The notes: generated by a model from the sequence alone, not told the origin. DNA of 64,000 bases from Sphingomonas naasensis (GCF_004792695.1 NZ_SRXU01000006.1:62001-126000), one strand, 5' to 3'. Numbered from the stretch's first letter, positions 1-8,407 are shown. Numbers and translations are program-made.

Positions 1-278
1 GGAGACGGGTCCATATAGTGCGTGTCCTGCTTGAACCCGCGCCACACGACCGCCTCGGGATGGCCGGGCGCATCATAGCGCAGCATCGCGAAGCCGACGC
101 TCTCCACCGGGATGCCGAGCACGTCGCGATACCAGGCGGCGAGCGCCTTCGGATCCTTGCTCTTGACGAACACCCCGCCCACGCCGGTGACATGCCCGGC
201 CTGTTGCGCATTCGCCGGCACCGCGACCAGCGTCAAAACCATTGCGATTCCCGCGCCAGCCCATCGCGCCTTGCGCAT
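1..278 (-). CDS. VOC-family (glyoxalase-like) secreted protein, 3' end cut off by the window edge
   Basis: Translating the minus strand from the ATG at 278-276 gives MRKARWAGAGIAMVLTLVAV then PANAQQ, a clear signal peptide. It continues GVGGVFVKSKDPKALAAWYR and then DVLGIPVE, the typical first beta-alpha-beta unit of the VOC/glyoxalase fold. About 92 residues are present and the rest lies beyond position 1. A GGGGAGA Shine-Dalgarno sits just upstream of the ATG. VOC proteins range from glyoxalases to dioxygenases and antibiotic-resistance proteins, so the substrate cannot be named. The signal peptide suggests a periplasmic location. Confidence 0.75.
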   Translation of the reverse strand, partial: MRKARWAGAGIAMVLTLVAVPANAQQAGHVTGVGGVFVKSKDPKALAAWYRDVLGIPVESVGFAMLRYDAPGHPEAVVWRGFKQDTHYMDPS

Positions 279-395
279 GACGATCTCCCCATTGTCGAAC
301 GGCCTTGTCTAGCACGGACCGGCGCGCGCGCGAGCCGCCTCGCAAGCCATCGTTAAGATGTCAGAGCGAGTATCGCCGGGAACGGGAGGGCAACC

Positions 396-835
396 ATGCG
401 ATGGCTTCTGGCTGCTGCGACACTGGCGCCCGCGTCTTCTCTGGCAAATCCCGCGATGGCATGCACGCCGGCGCCGCCGAACAGCATCGCGGCACCCTCT
501 CCCGCGCCCGGATCGATGCCGCGGCCGTGAAGACGTTCGCCGAGGCGCGCTATGTCGCGCAGGTCGTCGTACTGCGCGCGCCGAGGCCGCGACTGCTCGC
601 CGAGAAGGTCGCGCCGCCACCGGGCTTGCTGCGCGTCACCGCGGTGATCAAGGGCACGGTGCCCGCCACCCTGACGGTGCCGCTTCCCGACCCCTGTCTC
701 GCCTATTTCCAGAAAGTGGGCGCGCGGTTGATAGTGTCTGCGCGTTCGTCGCGCGAACAACCCGTGCCGATGCTCGCCGTCACGGTCGACTCGCTTCGCC
801 GGCGCAAGCTCGGTGAATGGCGCCACCTTCGCTGA
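396..835 (+). pseudogene. Secreted small protein, probably broken by a frameshift
   Basis: The ATG at 396 opens a good signal peptide (MRWLLAAATLAPASSLANP, then AMAC) but that frame stops after 44 codons at PGSMPRP. The reading frame that looks like a mature protein (RIDAAAVKTFAEARYVAQVV, later LLRVTAVIKGTVPATLTVPL and DPCLAYF) is a different one and runs to 835. Small sphingomonad secreted proteins of this style carry a Cys-containing N-terminus followed by a beta-rich domain ending in a value-added LRV-x-V-x-KG segment, so joining the two frames near 490-510 restores a sensible product. Either a real single-base frameshift or a sequencing error is possible. The downstream frame is also open back to 305 without a signal peptide. 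Function unknown. Confidence 0.5.
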
Positions 836-889
836 CCAGGTGCGATTGGCCGGCCCTCGACCTTTCCCTTTGGGCGAGGGTCAGGAGCC

Positions 890-3262
890 TCAGCGCGCGG
901 TGATCGTCGCCGTCCCGGCCTTGAGCCCGGGCGCGGTCGCGCGCACGCGCACCGTCCCGTGCCCGGTCCCGCGCAGCATCGCCAGCGCATTCCCGCCGAA
1001 TACCGGCCGCTCGGGCCAGGCGAACGGGGTATGCTCGGTTGGCGAGCCATTGTCGTACGCGACCAGCCGCCCCGGCCCCTCGACAGCGATCCGCACCCGA
1101 TCGGCCGCACCCGGCACCACCACCCCCCTGGCGTCGACCACCTCGACGCGGACGAAGCCGAGATCGTCGAAGCCGCCGCCCATCGCCGGCGCCTCGGCGG
1201 TGAGCCGGATCGCCGCCGGCGCACCCGCGCTGCGCAATTCGTCATTGCCGACGATCTTGCCGCTCGCGTCGCGCGCCACCGCGCGGATCGCCCCGGCTTC
1301 GAACGGCACCTCCCAGCGCCGGGCGCTGTCGTCGGCGGGCCGCGGCTTGCTCCCCAGCGAGCGGCCGTTGAGCAGCAGCTCGACGCTCGCGGCGTTGCTA
1401 TAGGCCTCGACTGCCTCGTTGTGCGGCGCGCGGTTCTCGGGCGACCAGTCGCGCAGCGCGCCTGGTCCGCGCGGCTGCGGCATCGCCACGCCGACCATCG
1501 TCGGCAGCTCGCTGGTGTCGATCACTTCGGTCACGCGGCGGGTGATCTTGACCACCGGCGTCTCGGCCCACCAGCTCGCCCGCTCCCAGCCGATCGGCTT
1601 GACGAAGTCGGTGCGGTCGGTGAGCCCCGAGGGGTTGCCGATCACCGGCCAGCCGGCGCGGTCGGCCTCGCCGAGATAATCGACGCCGGTCCACAGGAAC
1701 ATGCCCGCATAGGCCGGATTGTCGCGCACGATCACCCAGCTGCCGCGGTTCTTGCTGTTCTCGGTACCGATGATTTTCCGCGACGGCTTGTCGGCGTGCG
1801 CCTTGGCCAGCTCGTTTTCGCGGTAATTCTGCCCGACCACGTCGAGCATGTCGGCGAGGCCGTTCTCGTAATCCTTGGTCGTGTTCGGCCGGAACAGCGC
1901 CATCGTCACCGGGCGGGTCGGATCTTCGGCATGGAAGATCTTCATGAGACGCTCGACGATTGACTTGGCGACCAGCGGATAGGGCGTGTCGTGGATCTCG
2001 TTGCCGATCGACCAGATCACCACGCTCGGGTGATTGCGGTCGCGCCGGGCAAAATCGCGCGCGTCGATCGACGACCAGTCGGTGAAGAACAGATGATAGT
2101 CGTTGGGGTTCTTGGCGACCGTCCACATGTCGAACGCCTCGTCCATCACGATCAGCCCGAGCCGGTCGCACAGGTCGAGGAATTCGGGCGAGAAGGGATG
2201 ATGCGCGGTGCGCACCGCGTTGACGCCGAGCTTCATCAGCCCGCGCAGCCGCCGCTCGTACATGGCGAGCGGGACGGCCATGCCGAACGCGCCGCCATCG
2301 GCATGGATCGCCACGCCCTTCAATTTGAGGTTGCGGCCGTTGAGCCAGAAGCCGCTCGCCGCCTCGAAGCGCGCGTCACGGATGCCGAAGCGCTCGGTCT
2401 GGCGATCGAGGACCTTGCCGTCGGCGCCGGTGAGCGTCACCTCGGCGGTGTAGAGCGCCGGATCGCGCGGGTCCCATAGCCGCGGATCGTCGACACGGAG
2501 GCGCGCCTGCAGCTCGGTCGAGCGGGCGCCGTCGAGCGCCGCCTCGCTGCCCTCGCCGCGCGCGACCACGCTGCCGTCGGGCGCGCGGATCACCACGGCG
2601 AGCTTGCCGCGACCGGCGGCATCGGCGGCGTTGCGGACGCTGGCGACGATGGCGATCTGGGCGCCTGCGCTACGGTCGGTCAGCGACGGCCGCACCGCCA
2701 CGCCCCATGGCTCGAAATGCACGTCGCCGCTGATCGCCAGCCGGGCATGGCGATAGATGCCGCCGCCGGCATACCAGCGCGACGCAGGCTGCGCCGAGGT
2801 ATCGGCGCGGACGGCCAGCACATTGTCGCCATCGGGTTTGAGGAACGGGGTCAGCTCGTAGCGGACGCTCGAATAGCCGTTGGGCCGATAGCCGACATGC
2901 TGACCGTTGATCCACACGCCGGCGCGATCCATCACCCCATCGAGCTCGACGAACACGCGCCGCCCGCGCGCGCCCTCGGGCAGGCGGAAATGCTTGCGAT
3001 ACCAGGCGACCCCGGTGGGCAGCCAGCCGCCCGATCCGGTCGCACGCGCTGTCTGGTCGAACGGCCCGGCGATCGCCCAATCATGCGGCACATCGACCTG
3101 CTTCCAGCCGCTGTCGTCGAGCGCCGGCGCCATCGCGTCGACCTGGTCGCCGATCTGCAGCCGCCAGTCCTTATCAATCGACACACGTTCGGTGGGCTGC
3201 GCCAGCGCCGGTGCGGCCAGGCCTAGCGCGAACGCAACTCCCGCGCCGAATGCCGCCCTCAC
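890..3262 (-). CDS. Glycoside hydrolase family 2 beta-galactosidase-like enzyme
   Basis: A 790-residue exported GH2 enzyme. The GTG start at 3262-3260 overlaps the TGA of the upstream lyase gene (GTGA) and gives the signal peptide VRAAFGAGVAFALGLAAPAL. After it come the sugar-binding jelly roll (DWRLQIGDQVDAMAPALDDS, GVWINGQHVGYRPNGYSSV), an Ig-like sandwich and the TIM barrel. The acid/base is Glu422 in IWSIGNEIHD and the nucleophile is probably Glu501 in IGTENSKN; RTAHHPFSPEF is the usual barrel signature. C-terminal Ig-like domains follow. It presumably removes beta-linked galactose (or a related sugar) in the periplasm from pectin or arabinogalactan side chains, judging from the lyase and transporter next door. 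Exact substrate is inference. Confidence 0.88.
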   Translation of the reverse strand: MRAAFGAGVAFALGLAAPALAQPTERVSIDKDWRLQIGDQVDAMAPALDDSGWKQVDVPHDWAIAGPFDQTARATGSGGWLPTGVAWYRKHFRLPEGARGRRVFVELDGVMDRAGVWINGQHVGYRPNGYSSVRYELTPFLKPDGDNVLAVRADTSAQPASRWYAGGGIYRHARLAISGDVHFEPWGVAVRPSLTDRSAGAQIAIVASVRNAADAAGRGKLAVVIRAPDGSVVARGEGSEAALDGARSTELQARLRVDDPRLWDPRDPALYTAEVTLTGADGKVLDRQTERFGIRDARFEAASGFWLNGRNLKLKGVAIHADGGAFGMAVPLAMYERRLRGLMKLGVNAVRTAHHPFSPEFLDLCDRLGLIVMDEAFDMWTVAKNPNDYHLFFTDWSSIDARDFARRDRNHPSVVIWSIGNEIHDTPYPLVAKSIVERLMKIFHAEDPTRPVTMALFRPNTTKDYENGLADMLDVVGQNYRENELAKAHADKPSRKIIGTENSKNRGSWVIVRDNPAYAGMFLWTGVDYLGEADRAGWPVIGNPSGLTDRTDFVKPIGWERASWWAETPVVKITRRVTEVIDTSELPTMVGVAMPQPRGPGALRDWSPENRAPHNEAVEAYSNAASVELLLNGRSLGSKPRPADDSARRWEVPFEAGAIRAVARDASGKIVGNDELRSAGAPAAIRLTAEAPAMGGGFDDLGFVRVEVVDARGVVVPGAADRVRIAVEGPGRLVAYDNGSPTEHTPFAWPERPVFGGNALAMLRGTGHGTVRVRATAPGLKAGTATITAR

Positions 3263-4569
3263 TTCGCCGCCGCCTTGGCCAGCTCGACCGCGTAGATATG
3301 GTTGGCGCCTTCGAAATTGGCGCGGAACACGATCCATTTGCCGTCGGGGGTGAAGGTCATGTTGGGCTCGAGCCGGTAATCCTGCTTGCGCATGTCGACG
3401 AGCTTCTCGGCGTCGAAGGTGCCGGGCGCGATCAGCGCCTCCGCACCCGGCGCGTGAATGCCGGCGACGTCGGGAATGGCCTTGGGATGGAACAGGTAGA
3501 GATATTTGCCGTCGGGCGCGTGCGCGACCATCTCGCTGTCGCCGCCGTCGCCCGAGAAGAGCTTGAGGTCGGGCGACTGATTGTAATGGACCGACCATTC
3601 GTTGCGCTCGACATTGTACCAGCGGCGCTTGCCGGTCGCGAGATCGTAGCCGGCGAGCCAGAACACCTCGCCGCGCGGGGTCTGGAGGTCGTACCAGATC
3701 GTCTTGCCGTCGGGCGCGAAGAACTCGTGGCCGGCGATCTCCATGTTCATCGTGCGGGTGTGGACCAGCTTCTTGCCGGTGCCGTCGGCGCGGATCGTCC
3801 AGATCCGGTCGACCTTGTGCCACGGGCCTTCGTGGCAATACATGATCTGCTGCGGGTCGGTCGGCGAGAACTGGATATGGTTGAGCCAGTCGGTCGACGC
3901 GGTGACCACCTTGCGCGCGCCGGTCTTCACGTCGATCGTGAAGATCTCCATCGGAATCTTCGCCTCGAGCCGCTCGTTGAGCCGCACTTCCTTGGCATCG
4001 GCATAGGTCATCGGCCGCCCGTCGGGCCAGTTGGCGGCATATTGCGCCTGGCCGAACCTGGCATTGTCGGCGGGCTTCGCACCGGGCTGGAGCGGCTTGT
4101 CGTTCTCGGCCCATTGACCGAGGAGCAGTGTCTCGTCGGCGTTGATCGAGCCGATGAAGCCGCGGTCGATATCGGCGATCTTGCGCACCTTGCCCGAATC
4201 GATGTCGATCCCGAACACCGTCGAGGGTGCGCCGGGCGCCGCGCGCTTCTGATAATAGGCGGTGCGCGTCTTGCGGCCGGTGAAGAGCAGGACGATGCCG
4301 TCCTCCCTGAGCAGCGGCGCGACGGTCCAAGTCTTGAGGTCGACCGTGGCGAGTCCGCCCGGGACCGAGATCACCATCTTGTCGCCCTGCGGCGTGTAGC
4401 TGTTCTGGTGGAAATAGAGGCTCGCCGAGCCCGGCTCGCGGCTGATCCGGATCACCTTGTGCCCGGTGAGCGGGTCGATCCATTCGGCCGCCGGGTCAGC
4501 CGAAGCGGCTCCCGCCATGACCAGCGATGCAGTCGCAAACCCTTGGCAAATCGCACGCGCGAGGCGCAT
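3259..4569 (-). CDS. PL22 oligogalacturonate lyase-like protein
   Basis: A 436-residue seven-bladed beta-propeller protein with a signal peptide (MRLARAICQGFATASLVMAG). The ATG at 4569 was chosen over one 33 bp upstream because a GGGAGAGAGAGG Shine-Dalgarno precedes it and the signal peptide then begins cleanly. Family PL22 motifs are visible: SLYFHQNSYTPQGDKMVISV near the N-terminus, HIQFSPTDPQQIMYCHEGPW in the middle and MNMEIAGHEFFAPDGK, containing the His residues that in known oligogalacturonide lyases bind the metal and act in catalysis. Such enzymes cleave short galacturonate oligomers; most characterised ones are cytoplasmic, so the exported form here is slightly unusual. It forms a translationally coupled operon with the GH2 gene. 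Confidence 0.82.
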   Translation of the reverse strand: MRLARAICQGFATASLVMAGAASADPAAEWIDPLTGHKVIRISREPGSASLYFHQNSYTPQGDKMVISVPGGLATVDLKTWTVAPLLREDGIVLLFTGRKTRTAYYQKRAAPGAPSTVFGIDIDSGKVRKIADIDRGFIGSINADETLLLGQWAENDKPLQPGAKPADNARFGQAQYAANWPDGRPMTYADAKEVRLNERLEAKIPMEIFTIDVKTGARKVVTASTDWLNHIQFSPTDPQQIMYCHEGPWHKVDRIWTIRADGTGKKLVHTRTMNMEIAGHEFFAPDGKTIWYDLQTPRGEVFWLAGYDLATGKRRWYNVERNEWSVHYNQSPDLKLFSGDGGDSEMVAHAPDGKYLYLFHPKAIPDVAGIHAPGAEALIAPGTFDAEKLVDMRKQDYRLEPNMTFTPDGKWIVFRANFEGANHIYAVELAKAAAK

Positions 4570-4670
4570 CCTCTCTCTCCCGCCGACTTGATGTCGTTCC
4601 ACATATCATGATAGCGGTTCAAAATATGGAGTAAAGAACAGGCTGAGGCCTGTCGCTCGAGAGGAAGTTT
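4570..4670. promoter_or_regulatory. Divergent promoter region with two palindromes between the lyase operon and the symporter operon
   Basis: This 101-bp gap separates the divergent PL22-GH2 and GPH-GH43 operons. It contains the perfect palindrome TATCATGATA at 4604-4613 and an inverted repeat ACAGGC-4 nt-GCCTGT at 4638-4653, in a locally AT-rich stretch. One or both may be operators for a sugar-acid responsive regulator, which is not encoded in the window. A good Shine-Dalgarno (GAGAGGAAG) lies just before 4671. Confidence 0.4.
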
Positions 4671-6305
4671 ATGGCCGCCAGCGCGTCCGCGCCTATCACC
4701 GCCGCGCATCGCGAGCCGCGCTGGTACAATTATTGGGGCTGGGGCTCGGGCGATCTGCTCGGCGCAGGCGCGCAGGCGGTCGTCACCGGCTGGCTACTCT
4801 ATTTCTTCACCACCTTCTGCGACCTCTCCGCCGCCGAGGCGGGGCTGATCCTCGGCCTGCCGCGCTTGCTCGAGGCGATCACCTGCCCGCTGATCGGCTA
4901 TGTGTCCGACAATCTGCGCCACACCTGGATCGGCCGGCGTGTCGGGCGCCGCAAGATCTTCCTGATCGCCACGATCCCGCTGCTGCCCAGCTTCGCGCTG
5001 ATCTTCGTCGCCGGGCACAGCTTCACATATTACCTGCTGACCTTCATCTTCTTCGAATTCGTCTACACCATGTTCCTCATCCCGTGGGAGACGCTCGCCG
5101 CGGAGATGACCAACGATTACCGCAAGAAGGCGAAGTTCGCTGGCGCGCGCATGCTGGTGGCGCAGAGCTCCGCCATTCTCGCCTCCTATCTGCCGACGCT
5201 GATCATCAGCAGCCTCGGCGGCAAGGATTCGCCCACGACCTTCCTGATCATGGCGGCGATCTTCGGCGGGCTGTTCAGCCTGGTCGTGCTGCTCGTGGTG
5301 ATCTTCACCTGGGAGCGCCCCTACACCGAGGCGGAACTGCGGGTGCAGCCGAGCCCGCTCGACCTGAAGACCGCCGCGCTCATTCCCGTCGCGATGTTCC
5401 GCGATCTGTTCTCGACGCTGCGGATCCGCGCATTCCGCCAGCATTTGTCGATCTATCTCGGCGGCTACATCTCGCAGGACATCTTCAACACCGCCTTCCC
5501 GATTTTCGTCGTGACCGTGATGATGGGCGCGACCCTGATCATCTCGCAGTTGCTGACGATCATGTACGTGGCCCAGCTCATCTCGGTGCTGATCGCCCTC
5601 AACATCGTCATCCGGGTGGGGCCGGTGGTCGCCTATCGCGTGGCGATCGGCTTCTTCGGCGCCGGGCTGCTGCTGTTTCTGGCGTTCTACTACCTCAAGC
5701 CGGCGGCTTTTGCCGCGGAGCTCGGCGCGCTCAATGGAAATCTGCTTTCGGCGCTCAACCCGGGATCCCCGGCATTCAGCCCGATGCTGATGTTCTGGCT
5801 GTTCGTGCCGATCGTGCTCGCGGGGCTGGGCCGCGGCACGCTCAATTTCGTGCCATGGTCGGTCTACAACTACCTGCCCGACGTCGACGAGGCAGTCACC
5901 GCGCGCCGCCGCGAAGGGATCTTCGCCGGGGTGATGACGCTGGTGCGCAAGCTCGCCCAGTCCGGCGCCGTCATTCTCACCGGCTGGATCATCGACCTTG
6001 GCGGCTATGTCTCGCCGAAGGGAGCGCCCGGCGAAGCCGTGCTCCAGACTCCGCAAGCAATCGCCACCATCACCTGGCTGCTGATCCTCGGGCCGATCCT
6101 CGTCATGCTCGGAGGTCTGATCGCCTCGTGGCGCTTCCGCCTGAATGCCGGGACGCATGCGGTACTGATGGCCGAGATCGATCATTTGAGAGCCGGGGGC
6201 ACCACTCCTCTCTCGCCCGAGGCAAAGGCGATCGTCGAGGACCTGTCGGGTTGGAAGTACGACCAGCTGTGGGGCAAGAACGCCGTCGCCGGATCCAGTC
6301 GCTGA
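4671..6305 (+). CDS. GPH-family (MelB-like) sugar:cation symporter, MFS superfamily
   Basis: A 544-residue inner-membrane carrier with about twelve hydrophobic segments. The N-terminal part reads YNYWGWGSGDLLGAGAQAVV, followed by the loop signature GYVSDNLRHTWIGRRVGRRK, which matches the D-R-GRR loop between helices 2 and 3 of glycoside-pentoside-hexuronide symporters. The central loop PWETLAAEMTNDYRKKAKFA also fits this family. It diverges from the PL22/GH2 pair and overlaps the GH43-like gene, so it most likely imports the oligosaccharides or sugar acids those enzymes release. Substrate inferred from context. Strong Shine-Dalgarno GAGAGGAAG. Confidence 0.85.
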   Translation: MAASASAPITAAHREPRWYNYWGWGSGDLLGAGAQAVVTGWLLYFFTTFCDLSAAEAGLILGLPRLLEAITCPLIGYVSDNLRHTWIGRRVGRRKIFLIATIPLLPSFALIFVAGHSFTYYLLTFIFFEFVYTMFLIPWETLAAEMTNDYRKKAKFAGARMLVAQSSAILASYLPTLIISSLGGKDSPTTFLIMAAIFGGLFSLVVLLVVIFTWERPYTEAELRVQPSPLDLKTAALIPVAMFRDLFSTLRIRAFRQHLSIYLGGYISQDIFNTAFPIFVVTVMMGATLIISQLLTIMYVAQLISVLIALNIVIRVGPVVAYRVAIGFFGAGLLLFLAFYYLKPAAFAAELGALNGNLLSALNPGSPAFSPMLMFWLFVPIVLAGLGRGTLNFVPWSVYNYLPDVDEAVTARRREGIFAGVMTLVRKLAQSGAVILTGWIIDLGGYVSPKGAPGEAVLQTPQAIATITWLLILGPILVMLGGLIASWRFRLNAGTHAVLMAEIDHLRAGGTTPLSPEAKAIVEDLSGWKYDQLWGKNAVAGSSR

Positions 6306-7270
6306 TGCTGCTCGCCGCGCTCGCCTTGCTGGACCAGGCTGCGCCCGCGGTCGCGACCGTACCGCTGTTCCGCGATCCGGTGCACGACGGCGCCGCCGAC
6401 CCGTCGACCATCCACGACCCGAAGACCGGCGAATGGGTGATGTTCTACACCAATCGCCGCGCCGATCTGAAGCTGGCCGACCCGAAGGACGTCAGCTGGG
6501 TCCACGGCACTGCGATCGGCGTCGCACGCTCGAAGGACGGCGCGCATTGGCGCTATTCGGGGACGGCGGCGATCCCCGAGAGCTGCACCGGCGCGACGCT
6601 CTGGGCGCCCGAGGTCCAGCGCTTCGGCAACAGCTGGCACATGTGGGTCACCGTGGTGCCGGGCGTGTTCGCCAATTGGAACGCGCCGCGCTTCCTCGTC
6701 CACCTCACCAGCCCCGACCTCGAGCGCTGGAACTGCGGCGAGCGCGTCGAACTGGGCTCGGACCGGATCATCGACGCCAGCGTGCTGGCGCTGCCGCAGG
6801 GCGGCTATCGGATGTGGTTCAACGACGAGCGCATGGGCAAGGCGATCCGCTGGGCCGACAGCCCAGACCTCAGGAGCTGGACGGTGCGCGGCACCGCGGT
6901 GACCACGCCCGGCGAAGGACCCAAGGCGTTCCGCTGGCGCGGCCGCTGGTGGCTGATCAGCGATGCGTGGAAGGGGCTGCTGGTCCAGCATTCGAGCGAT
7001 GGCGAACATTGGACCGCCCAGCCCGGCCATCTCGCTGGCGAGCCCGGCACGCGTCCGACCGATCGTGCCAAGGCACAGCATCCCGACGTGATCGTCGCGG
7101 GCGACCGGGCGTATCTCGTCTATTTCGTCCACCAGTCGGGCGAGCCCGAGGCGAAGGCCGACCCGGACTGGGGCCGGCGCAGCGTGCTGCAGGTCGCCGA
7201 GCTCGAGGAAAAGCACGGCCTCGTCTCGGTCGATCGCACCAGGCCGGCGACGATGCGGCTCGGCAAGTAG
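6305..7270 (+). CDS. GH43-like five-bladed propeller glycosidase
   Basis: 321 residues, starting at the ATG whose A is also the last base of the symporter stop codon (TGATG), so the two are coupled. A hydrophobic start (MLLAALALLDQAAPAVATVP) may be a short signal peptide. The first blade has DPVHDGAADPSTIHDPKTGE with a conserved DPS Asp, then ATLWAPEVQRF and IIDASVLAL, the pattern of clan GH-F/GH43-like enzymes. The late HPDVIVAGDRAYLVYFVHQS is the last blade. The family includes arabinofuranosidases, galactosidases and related activities; in this cluster a role in trimming pectic side chains is reasonable. Exact subfamily not assigned. Confidence 0.7.
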   Translation: MLLAALALLDQAAPAVATVPLFRDPVHDGAADPSTIHDPKTGEWVMFYTNRRADLKLADPKDVSWVHGTAIGVARSKDGAHWRYSGTAAIPESCTGATLWAPEVQRFGNSWHMWVTVVPGVFANWNAPRFLVHLTSPDLERWNCGERVELGSDRIIDASVLALPQGGYRMWFNDERMGKAIRWADSPDLRSWTVRGTAVTTPGEGPKAFRWRGRWWLISDAWKGLLVQHSSDGEHWTAQPGHLAGEPGTRPTDRAKAQHPDVIVAGDRAYLVYFVHQSGEPEAKADPDWGRRSVLQVAELEEKHGLVSVDRTRPATMRLGK

Positions 7271-7279
7271 CGACGGCAG

Positions 7280-7308
7280 TTGACCTCGGCAGGCGGGTTG
7301 TGGCACCT
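7280..7308 (+). promoter_or_regulatory. Possible promoter of tRNA-Gly
   Basis: TTGACC at 7280-7285 with a 17-bp spacer to GCACCT at 7303-7308, ending 17 bp before the first base of the tRNA. The -35 box is good, the -10 box is weak, as is common in GC-rich alphaproteobacteria. Confidence 0.35.
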
Positions 7309-7325
7309 GCCCCGCCGCTGGGCAT

Positions 7326-7399
7326 GCGGGTATAGCACAATGGTAGTGCAGCAGCCTTCCAAGCTGAATACACGGGTTCGATTCCCGTTACCCGCTCCA
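7326..7399 (+). tRNA. tRNA-Gly (anticodon TCC)
   Basis: A complete cloverleaf can be drawn: acceptor GCGGGTA (7326-7332) pairs with TACCCGC (7389-7395), D arm GCAC/GTGC with loop AATGGTA, anticodon loop CTTCCAA with anticodon TCC at 7358-7360, T arm ACGGG-TTCGATT-CCCGT, discriminator T, and an encoded CCA at 7397-7399. It reads GGA (and by wobble other GGN) glycine codons. The 3' end is copied at 8382-8395, so it looks like a used integration site. Confidence 0.97.
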
Positions 7400-7401
7400 G
7401 C
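7388..7401 (+). repeat. Left 14-bp direct repeat (tRNA 3' end, attL-like)
   Basis: TTACCCGCTCCAGC, covering the acceptor 3' strand and CCA of tRNA-Gly; identical to 8382-8395. Confidence 0.7.
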
Positions 7402-7552
7402 TGCATCAGGTATTGCCCCCCGGGCACCCCGCTGCACGGGCTGTGCATCGCCCAGCCGTAACCAGCGAGAGCAGATTGGCGGCTAACGCCCCGCTAGCGG
7501 ACGCCCAGGGATTGAGGCATCTGCGCCGAACCCCATTCGGAGACAGTCACCG

Positions 7553-7657
7553 GTGAGCCCCCTTGAGATACTCGCTGTAGCGATCATCCTGTTTGCACTC
7601 GCGTCTATTGCTCGCACGCTGCGCGAGATCAGGGACGAACTTCGCCGCCGCCCGTAG
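7553..7657 (+). CDS. Possible 34-residue single-span membrane peptide
   Basis: From GTG at 7553 the frame reads MSPLEILAVAIILFALASIA followed by RTLREIRDELRRRP and a TAG: one hydrophobic helix then a strongly charged, probably amphipathic tail. A GGAG lies 12 bases before the start. Too short for normal gene calling and without a recognisable family. It lies inside the tRNA-bounded islet. Between 7402 and 7552 and between 7658 and 7789 I see no other gene. The helix-plus-charged-tail form is typical of real small membrane proteins, but chance cannot be excluded. Confidence 0.35.
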   Translation: MSPLEILAVAIILFALASIARTLREIRDELRRRP

Positions 7658-7789
7658 ACGCTCCAACGGATAAAAGAGCGGTCGCTTTCCACCCATCCCG
7701 GACATTGCGGCTGAAAATGGATTTAGAAGCTTCCGGGCCGGTAACGCCCCGATTGCGGGCACTCCTACAATCGCCACAGACTTCTTGCC

Positions 7790-8269
7790 CTAGGGGTTTC
7801 GGCGATGCCAAGCGGCGTCACTCCCGGTATTGCGCACGCGGCGAGTGACATTGACTATTCGCCAGTCCCTCCCAACGCGATCGAGTTGAAGGCGGTCCGA
7901 GATCCAACTGGTCACGCCCGAAAACTCAAACCCGTTTCGGGAACGATACTGGACTTTGCACGCCGCCTTCGCATCGACTGTCGCGTCTCGTTTCTGCACT
8001 GCGACAATCGTCATCCGAAGAACCCGCGTCTCGCAGCGGACCCCTGAAGACGGCACGTTGCGCCACAGACGCTTCCTGGTAGGGTCAGACCGGGGAACAC
8101 TCGGAAATTCGAGAATAGCATCGCTCGATACATATTGGTCCGCCCACGCGTCCGTCTCAGCGACTTCGAAGTTGCGCACTGTCTGAAAGATGGGCGCGTA
8201 GCGCTCCGTAGCCGTTTCATCTGCCATCCAACCGAAGCTTGCGAGCGCCAAAAACAGTCCCATCGACAT
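7790..8269 (-). CDS. Hypothetical secreted protein in the tRNA islet
   Basis: 159 residues from ATG 8269 (a second ATG two codons in is equally good). The start MSMGLFLALASFGWMA looks like a short signal peptide. The mature part (APIFQTVRNFEVAETDAWAD, later KVQYRSRNGFEFSGVTSWIS and DRLQLDRVGRDWRIVNVTRR) alternates helix-like and strand-like segments; the closing R-x-W-R-I-V-N-V-T pattern is reminiscent of NTF2/SnoaL-like folds, but no family is recognised. Two cysteines (in VRCETR and AACKVQ) could form a disulphide. Codon usage is less GC3-rich than the neighbours, consistent with acquired DNA. Confidence 0.5.
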   Translation of the reverse strand: MSMGLFLALASFGWMADETATERYAPIFQTVRNFEVAETDAWADQYVSSDAILEFPSVPRSDPTRKRLWRNVPSSGVRCETRVLRMTIVAVQKRDATVDAKAACKVQYRSRNGFEFSGVTSWISDRLQLDRVGRDWRIVNVTRRVRNTGSDAAWHRRNP

Positions 8270-8381
8270 CCCGGTCCTAGGAAGTGCAGATCAGCTGCAA
8301 ATTGATACGATCACCGACGGCAGCAATCCACCCAATTCCGGCCGTTCGCTCACACCATGCTTGACACTAGATCGACTTCGT

Positions 8382-8395
8382 TTACCCGCTCCAGC
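8382..8395 (+). repeat. Right 14-bp direct repeat (attR-like), next to hemW
   Basis: Exact copy of the tRNA-Gly 3' end (TTACCCGCTCCAGC). It ends 12 bp before the hemW start codon, so the islet lies between the tRNA and hemW and any hemW promoter must lie within the islet or the repeat. Confidence 0.65.
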
Positions 8396-8407
8396 CCTTT
8401 CACGCGC

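Larger units (their letters stand above)
7388..8395. mobile_element. Candidate genomic islet between tRNA-Gly and a copy of its 3' end
   Basis: The last bases of the tRNA (TTACCCGCTCCAGC, 7388-7401) are repeated exactly at 8382-8395, and the match extends upstream so that 25 of 32 positions agree between 7370-7401 and 8364-8395. This is what an attL/attR pair left by a tyrosine-recombinase element looks like. The roughly 1 kb between holds no integrase, only a possible 34-residue membrane peptide and one secreted hypothetical on the opposite strand, and its coding texture is less regular than the flanks. It would be an eroded remnant or an integrase-less islet. Element status is inference from the repeats. 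Confidence 0.5.

Noticed and set aside
890..4483. One 1197-residue protein on the minus strand covering both the lyase and the galactosidase
   Set aside because: The first 400 residues are out-of-frame translation of the PL22 gene (Arg/Ala-rich, no domain). The GH2 protein starts with a signal peptide at 3262, and the lyase is in another frame.
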